IMG/VR virus record: IMGVR_UViG_3300000265_000022
Span: 1 to 24,085 of that record
Length of the DNA stretch: 24,085 nucleotides
DNA from: a virus
Direction: 5' to 3' (one strand)
The notes under the pieces are model-generated. The model had not been told where the DNA came from and made no database searches. It saw only the letters and a program-made list of their open reading frames with translations. A program made the translations under genes and the position numbers. Numbering within the stretch: the first letter of the stretch is position 1; every line of letters starts with the position of its first letter. Positions 1 to 9,000 of the stretch are shown here, piece by piece.

Positions 1-318
1 TTACGAGATCATCAAGATGGACATGGGGAGTTTGTTGAGGGCGTCTGGGTTGCTGCTAAAAGCATACCTGGGCGTGCTTTTTACTTTGAGACATACTTAC
101 CCACATATGGTGCAATGTATGACAAACTACCCATCAGTGCATTCGTTCGATCCGCTGAAACCCCAGTCATAGACATGAGTTTGGAGAATCTACAATTCTG
201 GAATTGCATGGATTATGGTGTCATGGCAATCAACAAAGGATTTGTCTCATCAATGGACTGTGAGGTCTTTACTAGAGATCATGGTCTTATGAAGAGGACA
301 ATACTTGTTTACACTTGA
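1..318 (+). CDS. Conserved T4-like marine phage protein, 5'-truncated, front part before an apparent frameshift
   Basis: The frame is open from the first base, so the true start lies upstream of the window. The visible product runs from LRDHQDGHGEFVEGVWV through GAMYDKLPISAFV to a premature TGA at 316-318. ATG 115 is only an internal methionine. From memory, the DGHGEFVE and YDKLPISAF stretches resemble a conserved protein of unknown function found near baseplate genes of cyanophages. The frame ends abruptly after TRDHGLMKRTILVYT, while the logical continuation (GQYLFTLDNYH) lies in the next forward frame. This is therefore read as the front part of one broken gene together with the 305-607 segment. 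I do not know its function; its location suggests a tail or baseplate role, which is inference only. Confidence 0.6.
   Translation, partial: LRDHQDGHGEFVEGVWVAAKSIPGRAFYFETYLPTYGAMYDKLPISAFVRSAETPVIDMSLENLQFWNCMDYGVMAINKGFVSSMDCEVFTRDHGLMKRTILVYT
289..308 (+). other. Apparent +1 frameshift junction inside the first gene
   Basis: Frame 1 reads ATG AAG AGG ACA ATA CTT and stops at 316-318. Frame 2 reads GGA CAA TAC TTG TTT ACA CTT from 296. The frame-2 stop at 290-292 limits a clean join to roughly 292-304. Skipping one base in the purine run AAGAGGA gives M-K-G-Q-Y-L-F-T-L, which is the natural continuation. No canonical slippery heptamer is visible, and the required P-site re-pairing would be poor. 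A one-base insertion (mutation or sequencing/assembly error) is therefore more likely than programmed frameshifting. Confidence 0.55.
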
Positions 319-607
319 TAACTACCATGCAAACCCAGATGTAATAGATAATAATGTAAGTGAGGTGCCACAAGAGCACAAATCACATAATTGTATCGCA
401 TTGAATAACGGTCAGTATGCTTTGTATCCTAATAACAGGATGCGTCTGTATGACCTCTCTATTACCCCTGAGGAACCCAAGTTCCCTGACTTTAAAGTAT
501 CTACCATAGAATACCAAGTAGAGTCAGGAACGGACTGGGGACGCCTTGGAGACACCGATGATTATTTTTGGCAAACACAACAGGAGAAACAAAATGGGAC
601 ACCCTAA
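305..607 (+). CDS. Back part of the same conserved phage protein, in the +1 frame
   Basis: This frame is open from 293 (after a TGA at 290-292) to the TAA at 605-607. Its only apparent start is a TTG at 305 with no convincing ribosome binding site, so independent translation is doubtful. The product includes FTLDNYHANPD, EVPQEHKSHN, LNNGQYALYPNNR and FPDFKVSTIEYQ, and ends in a charged tail. The EEHKS-like and NGQYAL-PNNR blocks match what I recall as the C-terminal half of the protein encoded by the upstream frame. Joining the two with a +1 shift around 292-298 gives LMKGQYLFTLDNYH. It overlaps the next gene by 14 bases (594-607). It may be a separate short gene, part of a pseudogene, or the product of a sequence error. 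Function unknown. Confidence 0.55.
   Translation: MFTLDNYHANPDVIDNNVSEVPQEHKSHNCIALNNGQYALYPNNRMRLYDLSITPEEPKFPDFKVSTIEYQVESGTDWGRLGDTDDYFWQTQQEKQNGTP
582..586 (+). promoter_or_regulatory. Shine-Dalgarno AGGAG that fixes the start at 594
   Basis: AGGAG lies 7 bases upstream of ATG 594. An in-frame ATG at 546 has no comparable site and would add 16 residues that overlap the upstream coding frame. The internal start at 594 is therefore preferred. Confidence 0.7.
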
Positions 608-785
608 TAGGTTGGACGGATCAGTTGACAAAGGCGATGACTTTGTTAATGAAGGTATGACACTTATCACCGAGACTGATAGTGACAAGTATCTCAATAT
701 GTCAGCAAAGCGCAACCGTAACAAAGCAAAGAACGAAGAGGTTTTCGATTCTCAAGAGTGGGCGGATGGATTCGTTGGTAAGTGA
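594..785 (+). CDS. Small hypothetical protein, 63 residues
   Basis: The product starts MGHPNRLDGSVDKGDDFV and ends EEVFDSQEWADGFVGK. It is highly charged, with an acidic N-terminal half, a basic KRNRNKAKN patch and an acidic end. It has no signal peptide or membrane segment, and I recognise no family. The start is chosen for the AGGAG at 582-586; an extended reading from ATG 546 is possible but less likely. It overlaps the preceding frame by 14 bases (594-607), which suggests translational coupling. Its stop codon (783-785) overlaps the late promoter for gp25, so it closes one transcription unit just where the baseplate operon begins. Function unknown. Confidence 0.65.
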   Translation: MGHPNRLDGSVDKGDDFVNEGMTLITETDSDKYLNMSAKRNRNKAKNEEVFDSQEWADGFVGK

Positions 786-791
786 TAAATA
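784..791 (+). promoter_or_regulatory. T4-type late promoter for the gp25-gp6-gp7 operon
   Basis: GATAAATA differs from the T4 late consensus TATAAATA at one position. It sits 23 bases upstream of the gp25 ATG, right at the end of the preceding gene. In T4-like phages such boxes are read by host RNA polymerase carrying the phage late sigma factor gp55. No -35 element is expected. Confidence 0.65.
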
Positions 792-814
792 GTAACAGCC
801 TATTGGTGTGTTAA

Positions 815-1207
815 ATGCCTTCCTTTCAGACATTCAAAGATTTGAGTGTTACGTTTAAAAAACACCCTGTTACTAATGATTTGGTAACAGTGAAAGACAA
901 GGCAGCTATAGTACAATCGATTACTGCTTTACTTCTCACCAAGAAAGGGGAAAGACCATTTCAACCAAATTTAGGTTGTGATATTCAAAATGTTTTATTT
1001 GAACCATTGGATTATGCATCTGGTGCTGTTATTAGATCAGAGATTTTGGAAGTCTTGGAGCGTTATGAACCAAGAATTAACGTTAATAGAATTATCTGTT
1101 CGCCGGATTTTATAAACAATGGTTACGAAGTAGAATTGCAGTATACGATTGTTGGTAGGAATGATGCTCCGGTGGCTGTAGACTTCTTCTTAGAGCGTAC
1201 ACGATAA
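815..1207 (+). CDS. gp25: Baseplate wedge protein gp25 (lysozyme-fold sheath initiator family)
   Basis: At 130 residues it matches the size of T4 gp25 (132). The diagnostic block KKGERPFQPNLGCDI (about residues 43-57) parallels T4 RKGSRPFDPEFGCDL, and YEPRINV (about 84-90) parallels the T4 NYEPRID motif. In T4-like tails gp25 is part of the conserved wedge core with gp6 and gp53 and contacts the first sheath ring, so it helps couple baseplate opening to sheath contraction. The protein is a structural, non-enzymatic member of its fold. The ribosome binding site is weak (GGTG at 805-808). It is first in a late operon, and its TAA shares one base with the ATG of gp6 (TAATG), indicating translational coupling. 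Confidence 0.94.
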   Translation: MPSFQTFKDLSVTFKKHPVTNDLVTVKDKAAIVQSITALLLTKKGERPFQPNLGCDIQNVLFEPLDYASGAVIRSEILEVLERYEPRINVNRIICSPDFINNGYEVELQYTIVGRNDAPVAVDFFLERTR

Positions 1208-3003
1208 TGCCTTATACTCAGGTTGCAAATTTAGACTTTGAAGATATCAAAGCAGCTCTCAAAGATTATCTGAGAGCACAGTCAGATTTTACTGACTATG
1301 ACTTTGATGGATCGGCATTATCTACGCTGATTGACACACTCGCCTATAATACCTACTATACGGCGTTTAACACTAATATGGTAGTCAATGAACTATTCAT
1401 TGATTCTGCCACCTTGAGAGACAATGTAGTAGCGATTGCGAAGCAGTTAGGGTACAGACCCAAAAGTGCAACGTCTCCTACTGCATATGTCTCTTTTTCT
1501 GTAACTTATAATAACTCAACAACTGATACCGAACTTTTATTAAAGAAGGGAACTGGTTTTATTGCAAACTATGATAATAACATTTATCAGTATGTTGTTC
1601 TAGATGACGTAAAAGCACAGGTTGTTAATAACGTTGCAACATTTACTGAGGTTGAAGTAAAAGAAGGAACGCAACTAGTTAACACTTTTACTATCAATAC
1701 ATCTTTGAAGAATCAGAGATATTTCTTAGATAACGAAAATATTGACTCCAATACTATTAGAGTAAGCGTATTTCCAACTGGCGGATCATTTAACGAACCA
1801 TGGTTGGTTTCTGATAATATTATTGGTGTTGATAGCAATTCAAAAGTTTTCTTTTTAGAAGAAGTAGAAGACCAGAGATATGAGCTTCTTTTTGGTGATG
1901 GTGTCTTAGGAAAAAAATTAGAGAATGGCGCACGAGTAGAAGTTTCTTACTTGACAACTGCAGGACCAGAAAGTAATGGAGTAAGAACGTTTATATTCTC
2001 AGGAGTATTAGAAAATCCAAATGGTGTTTCTCCAAATTCATTTACTGTAGATATTACTTCTACTATTGCTTCTGCTGGTGGTGAAGAAATTGAATCACTT
2101 AAGAAAATTAAGTACACCGCACCAAAAGCATACGGAGCACAAAATCGTGCTGTAACCACACAAGACTACTCTGCTATTGTTCGTAAAATTTACCCAGCAA
2201 TTAGTGATATTATTATTTTTGGTGGCGAAGATCAAGTCCCACCAGAATATGGAAAAGTTTTTATTGCTATTAAACCATCCGATGCTTCTTTCTTAACATC
2301 TATAACCAAGAAACAAATTATTGCAGAGTTAAAGCAGTATGTTGTTGCTTCTGTCGAACCAGTAATTACTGATCCTTCTATCCTTTATGTTGAACTGGAT
2401 AGTAAGATTTTTTACAATAGTTCTATTACAGATCAATCACCAGCACAAATTAGAGATAAAGCAATCGGTTCTCTTCAGTCTTATCTTGATACAAGTGATA
2501 CTGAAATGTTTAGTGGTAAATTTAGGTACAGTAAAGCTATTGGTGTGATTGATGATGCTGATAAAAGTATCAATTCCAATTTAACTGAACTCACAATGAG
2601 GAAAGATTTTTATCCTCAATTAAATTCAACATTCTATTATGAAATTTGTTTCCAAAACGAATTTGATAAAGACTGTGAGGGTCCAACACTTTCTAGTACT
2701 GGATTTAGAGTTACAGAATATCCAAATTTTGATGTTTATATAGAAGATAGGGATGGCAAAATTGTCCTATATAGACTAGATGCTTTAACTGGCGAAAAAG
2801 TTGTTCTAGACAAGGAAGTCGGTGATATTGATTATGTCAAAGGTGAGTTAATGATTTACGATCTAACTGTCATTAAAGGCAGTTTCTTTGATAATAGAAT
2901 TTCAGTTAAAGTAAAACCGCTATCTAATGATATCAAGGCTCTTCGCGAAGTATATCTTGATGTTGACGTTGCGAATTCATCGTTCACTGCATACAAAGAG
3001 TAA
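1207..3003 (+). CDS. gp6: Baseplate wedge protein gp6 (baseplate J-like)
   Basis: It has 598 residues; T4 gp6 has 660. The N-terminal block DFTDYDFDGSALSTLIDTLAYNTYY (positions about 26-50) parallels T4 DYDFEGSRLNVLCDLLAYNT, and the following LRDNVVAIAKQLGYRPKS parallels T4 LRSSVVQAAQDNGYLPTS. A baseplate-J signature, FGDGVLGKKL, lies near residue 229. GAQNRAVTTQDYSAIV and PPEYGKVFIAIKP (about residues 310-360) are typical of marine T4-like gp6. Gp6 dimers form the inner ring that links the six wedges and drives the hexagon-to-star change. The start is fixed by the one-base overlap with gp25. The next gene begins 4 bases after its stop. Confidence 0.94.
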   Translation: MPYTQVANLDFEDIKAALKDYLRAQSDFTDYDFDGSALSTLIDTLAYNTYYTAFNTNMVVNELFIDSATLRDNVVAIAKQLGYRPKSATSPTAYVSFSVTYNNSTTDTELLLKKGTGFIANYDNNIYQYVVLDDVKAQVVNNVATFTEVEVKEGTQLVNTFTINTSLKNQRYFLDNENIDSNTIRVSVFPTGGSFNEPWLVSDNIIGVDSNSKVFFLEEVEDQRYELLFGDGVLGKKLENGARVEVSYLTTAGPESNGVRTFIFSGVLENPNGVSPNSFTVDITSTIASAGGEEIESLKKIKYTAPKAYGAQNRAVTTQDYSAIVRKIYPAISDIIIFGGEDQVPPEYGKVFIAIKPSDASFLTSITKKQIIAELKQYVVASVEPVITDPSILYVELDSKIFYNSSITDQSPAQIRDKAIGSLQSYLDTSDTEMFSGKFRYSKAIGVIDDADKSINSNLTELTMRKDFYPQLNSTFYYEICFQNEFDKDCEGPTLSSTGFRVTEYPNFDVYIEDRDGKIVLYRLDALTGEKVVLDKEVGDIDYVKGELMIYDLTVIKGSFFDNRISVKVKPLSNDIKALREVYLDVDVANSSFTAYKE

Positions 3004-3007
3004 TTAA

Positions 3008-6000
3008 ATGGCTGCTAAGACCAAAAGAATTTCTACTCTTATTGAGTCACAACTTCCGGAGTTCATTTCTAGCGAGTATGAACTTTTTAGTAGGTTTGTA
3101 GAAAAATACTATGAATCTCTAGAAGTCCAGGGGGGAACCTTGGATGTAATTAATAATCTTCAGAAATATACAGACATTGATTTTTACGAAAAAAATCTTT
3201 TAAAGCAGAGTGATTCGCTAGCGGTTGAAATTGATGAAAATTCTTCTGTAATTGTATTACAAGATGCATCTTCGTTTCCAAAGAAAAATGGTTATGTAAG
3301 AATTGAAGACGAGATTATTTTCTATGGTGTTAGAACAAATACAGAATTAAGAGAGTGCTCTAGAGGTATTAGTGGTAACACAACTTTAGGAGATTTATAT
3401 AATAGCAGCAATTTTGATAGCACAATATCTGCTAGTCATGCAGCAGGAAAACAAGTATACAATGTAAGTAATTTATTTTTGTATGCATTTGTCAAAAATT
3501 TTGAAAATCAGTACTTAGGATCTTTTCCAGAAAAATATCTTAAAGGTGATGTTGATAAAAGAACTTTAATTAAAAATATTCAAAAGTTCTATAAAACCAA
3601 AGGAACATCTAGTTCTATTAGTTTTATATTCAATACGATTGTTAATAAAGAACCAGATTCTCCTGCAGTATACAATCCAAAAGATTTTACTTACAAATCT
3701 TCAGAATCTGATTGGGTAAAGACTTTTGCTGTCAAAGCAAAACTAGTGTCGGGAGATCCAAAAACTTTAATTGGCAAAAAACTAATACAAAATAAAACTG
3801 CCGAGTATGAATATGCAGATGCTATTGTTGATAATGTTTCTCCACTAGGAACTTTTGATGGCGAAGTAATTTATAATATTATTCTTGCACCAGAAACAGT
3901 TAATGGAGAATTTTCTGTATCTACCAAAACTAGATTAGAAAAAAGATTAGAGCAATCACAGACATCTGGTAGAATTGGTGTATTCTCAACAATTGGATGG
4001 GATCAAGAAGGATCAATTCTAATTGGTGAAGAAGTTATTGAATTTGAAGATAAGAACGCTACACAATTTATTATTAAGTCCAGAGGATCAATCCCACTAA
4101 CATATGAAGTCGGTGAAACTGTATACAAGCCTGTAAGTCTTATTGGCGGAGATGTAAACCTCATCTCTATGGGTATTGTATATGATTTAAAAATTAAATC
4201 TTCTGCCCCATATGCATCTTCGGGAGATAAGATTCAAGTATCTCCACCAGGATTCCAAACTGCAGATCCAAAAATTGTCGTAACAGGAACTAATACTCCT
4301 AGATGGATTTTTAACTCTTCGTCTGTTGATGCTCCCACTAATACAAATATAGAATCCGCACTCAGTGAAGTAAAGACAAATGTTTCTGCTATTTTTGCAG
4401 ACGATCAATACTATTACATTGCTAGTTCTTCATATCCAAGTTATACCATATTAGATGGTGTAACTGCAACTCAAAGAGTAGAAGATCAAAATTTACTACG
4501 TTTAATTAGAAAGCAGTCTACAAGAACTACGGAAGTTTACAAGACACCAAAGAAAGATGTTGGTATCTTGGTAAATGGTACTCCAATTTACAGTTATAAA
4601 GATAGCGAAAGCATTAGATATGGATCATTAGAAAAAATTGAAGTTGAGTTTCGTGGGTCTGGATATACAAATCCTCCATTTGTTCTTGTAGATGGACTCC
4701 CAAATAAAGCAAGGGCAGTCATGTCCGGACAGATTGTCGATGGTTATATTGTTGATACACAAAACGTATTTCCAAAAACTCCAGAAATTACTGTCACCTC
4801 TGGAAGAAATGCTTCTATTCGTGCTATTGTAACTAATGGCAAGGTAACCAGTTTAGTAATTGATAATCCTGGTGAGTTTTATTCTTCTCCTCCAATCGTA
4901 AGTATCAGAGATAGAAAAGGAAAAGGAAGATTTGCAAATTTTGAATCTATTGTAGATATCGATGGTGATATTACAGGATTCAATAAAATCGAAGAAGGTA
5001 GTTTCTACACTCAAGAAAATATTGAAGTAGTTATTATTTCTGTAGGATCTGGAGCAGTAGGAACTCCATTATTAAAAGAATGGAATAAAAACAGATACGA
5101 AAACTTAAAGTCTGAACTTGATACCGAAAATGGATATCTATTTGCAAATACTAATATCAAGTATGGATATGGTTACGGCCATGTAGCAAACCCAAAAACT
5201 CTTCGTGTGGGTTTGAATGATAATATTGATTCTACTGGCAGTGAACCATCTACAAAGATTCACTCTCCTATCATTGGATTTGCTTATGATGGCAATCCAA
5301 TTTACGGTCCTTTTGGTTATTCAAATGCTTTTGATTTGCAATCATCTATTTCTAGAATGACTTCTAGTTATTCTTTGAAAGGAAATAGAACTGGTGGTCC
5401 TCAAATTGTAGATTATCAATTAGGTTTCTTTGTAAATGATTACGAATATATTCATAAATCTGGATCACTGGATGAAAATAATGGAAGATTTTGTGTTACT
5501 CCAGATTTTCCTGAAGGAACTTATGCATATTTCTTAACGATTGATAGCAATCAAGAACCACAATTTCCATATTTTGTTGGAGAAAATTTTTATTCTCTTC
5601 CAGTAGATAGTAATTATAATTCGGACATTTCTCAGTCAGAAATTCCTAAGAATGCAAAAAGATTAAACTCTTCTGGTATTACTAATAATGGTGAGGGATT
5701 GATTGCGTTTGTTTCAGAAGTAAAGTCTGGAACTATAGATTCTTTGCAAGTTGACAATTCTTCCACAAACTTCTCACCAAATTCTAAAGTATATTTTAAT
5801 AATACTGATACAGAAGGAAGAGATGTAGAAGCAATTGTATCTTCTGTAAATGGCAAATCTGTAAACTATTTGCAAAGTAAAGAAGATAAAGTAGTTAGAT
5901 TGACTACTATTCAGAATGCATATTTGTTCTCGGATGATACGCTAACTCAACCATCATCAAATGCGTCCGGAACTATTGTTGGTTTAGTACAAAATGAAAA

Positions 6001-9000
6001 TGTAATTGTTCTTAAAGATGTAATCGGTAGGTTTGATAATACAGGTACTTTTTCTGCTACGATTAAAACATTCTCTTTATTGATCGATCAGAATGGAACC
6101 TATACTGCAGGAGCTAAACTATTCTTGACAGATGGAAAAAATCCACCTGTTGCTAAAGCAACTATTTTAGAATCAACAAACAAACAAAACATTCTAACTA
6201 TCAAAGCTGAAACAGGCGATTGGAGTTTATTCAATGATCCTGATAATGATTACTTTATTCAATCAGATAATTTATTCAACACTTCTGGATCTAGAATTAT
6301 TACTCTATCTTCCTTAAGTGATAACTTAGAACCATTTGACGTAAATCAGAGTGTTGCTCTTATCGAGACAGCAACAGATCATGGTCTAGGAGTTGGAGAT
6401 GATGTAGTCATTGATATTAATCCAGATGATACAACCAAATCCAAAACTTACTACGTAAGAAAACGTCTGTATCAAGAAGTTACTTTTCTAACTCCTAAGA
6501 ACGATACTAAAATTAATTTCAGTGGTATCGGTAGATTTGATATCTTAAATGGTGGAATTGGATATGCCGTTGGAACATATGAAGATGTTTCTCTAACTGG
6601 AGGATCAGGAACTGGAGCAAAAGCAACTCTAGTAGTTAGCGAAAAAGTAATTGGCGGTAATCCAACTGGTGTCGTATCTAGTGTGACAATTACCGACTTT
6701 GGATCTGGATATAAGAAATTTGATTATCTTAGTGTTGACGATTCAGATCTTCTGAGAGCAAATACTCCAACATTAGGAAATGCAAGATTCACAATTTTAG
6801 TAGACCATGCTGGTTTTGCTGCGGGTGAAAATTCTTTGTACGTTAATAGCACTGTTGGATTTGCTAATGATGATCTTCTTAAAATTGGTAATGAAGTAGT
6901 CAAAATTATTTCTATTGATAATACAAATAATATCTTTACCGTAGAAAGAGCAAAAGAAGAAACTTTAGAATTAGATCATTATGACAATCAAATTGTATCT
7001 CTCTATAAAGGAGGATATAATTTTACAGACAATTATAGAATAACAACTGACTCTGGAAGTGGATTTATTAGATCATATAATAAAGAAACACAAAAAGCTG
7101 TTATTGTATTTGATTATTCAATTATAAAATCATCTGCTAGAAATCTTCTGGTAGGAACTAACTTTTTTGATGCTAGTTCTCCAAAAACTAGATTTGTTTC
7201 TGTTGGTTCTGCTGATGAAATAGATTTCAAATTTGAATTTTCTGAAGATAATACAACGTTTACAAAAAATCCAAATATTAACATCCAAGAGTTTTACAGA
7301 TATGTTTTTGATACCTCACACTCGTCAATGTCAGGTGTCTCTTTAGATTTTAGTCCAAGTAAAAATTATAATGTTGTTACTGTTGAGAAACTACAATCTG
7401 GAATTTCTTCTGGATCGTCTGGATCATTTATTGATTTAAAATTTGGTTTTGGATCTCGTTTGGCAACAAATGGATATTCTACAAAAATTGGCACTGATTT
7501 TACCAATTTCTATTACTTTGATAAAAACAATATCGTTTCTTCAGATGACAGATATTTAAAGATTATTACCGATCCTCTTCAGGGTAAGAAAAAATTAACT
7601 TACGTAACTCCAAATAGATTTGTATATGATATCCCATTTGATCCTCTATATGATGGTTCGGGATCTATCTCTTACAAAACAACAGGTGAATTTGCTGTAG
7701 GTAGTATTGATTCCTTTGCAATTACAAATTCGGGTTTAAATTACAAAAAAGTTCCCATCATTGATGGTGTTGATCCCAACAGTAATTTTAAAGCAAAAGC
7801 AACGGTATTGTTTGATACTGTTACAAATACTATCAATGCTATTGACATTACAGATAAAGGTTTAAACTATATTAGTCCAAAAGTTGTTATAACAAATGGT
7901 GACGGATTAGGAGCAGAGTTTAATATAATCTCACAAGATGGTAAAATTTTATCAATTACTGTTAAAAATCCAGGTAAAGGATACACATATCAACCAGAGA
8001 TAGAAATTGTAGAAACTTCAGTAGAAATTTATGCTGTTAGTAACTCTATTGGAGTTCCTCAAAGTATTAAAATTTCTCAAAATGGTGGTGCATATCATTT
8101 AGATAAAACTGTAGCATCAACATTTACTGGAAAGTATATTGTTTCTCTAAAGAATCCTCAAGGGAAGTTCTTGGAAGGAGAGATTGTAAAACAAACAATT
8201 AATGGTGTAGAAGTTAGTAGAGCAGAAGTTTCTGAGTGGAGACCTGGGTCCAATCTACTTAAGCTAGAAAAAATTGAAGGTACACTAAGACAAAATTTTG
8301 AAATCAAAGGTTCTGTATCTAAATCTACTGGAACAGTGGTTTCTATTTTTGTTACTGAACTAAATCCATCAATTGCTAGTTTTTATGACAATATTGGTTA
8401 TTATATTTCAGATAGAGGAAAATTAGGTGTTTCTAATCAAAGAATTACTGATAGTTATTTTTATCAAGACTATTCTTACGTAATTAAGTCGAAGACTCCT
8501 ATAGAGCAGTGGCGTGATTTAATCAAGTCCACAACTCACCCGGCAGGATTTAATCTGTTTGGTGAAGTTGCTATTGACGCAAAAGCATCAACTAAGATGC
8601 CAACTAAGTCTTCCAATGCAGGACACTTTACGCTCATTCAGTTGTGGGATCCAGAAAAAAATATTGTTACCGTCGAAAATACTAGAAGAACTATTACACA
8701 AACAGTTCAAAAAGTAGATCAATATAATATTATAAAAGGATTAGGTTCAGCGTCTACTTCAGAATTTAATTTTAATGAAACTAGAGCGTTTGAAGTCAAA
8801 CTATCAGCTAATTTTGATGGTTACTATGATTCTGACGGTAGACTGCAGGGAACAAAAACGTTCCAAGTAAAAGATGATGAAGGAAATCTGTTTACTCCAT
8901 ATAGTCCAAGCAATTTAATTATTACTCTTGATGGTATTCTGCAAGAACCTAATGTTGCATATACTGTGTCGGGGCAGACTATTACATTTACAAACCCACC

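Noticed and set aside
289-308. Programmed ribosomal frameshift
   Set aside because: There is no slippery heptamer, no clear downstream pseudoknot by eye, and poor codon-anticodon re-pairing after a +1 slip. An indel is simpler, so this is kept only as a lesser possibility.
546-593. Longer start (ATG 546) for the small gene ending at 785
   Set aside because: It would overlap the upstream coding frame much further and has no Shine-Dalgarno, whereas ATG 594 has AGGAG at 7-base spacing.
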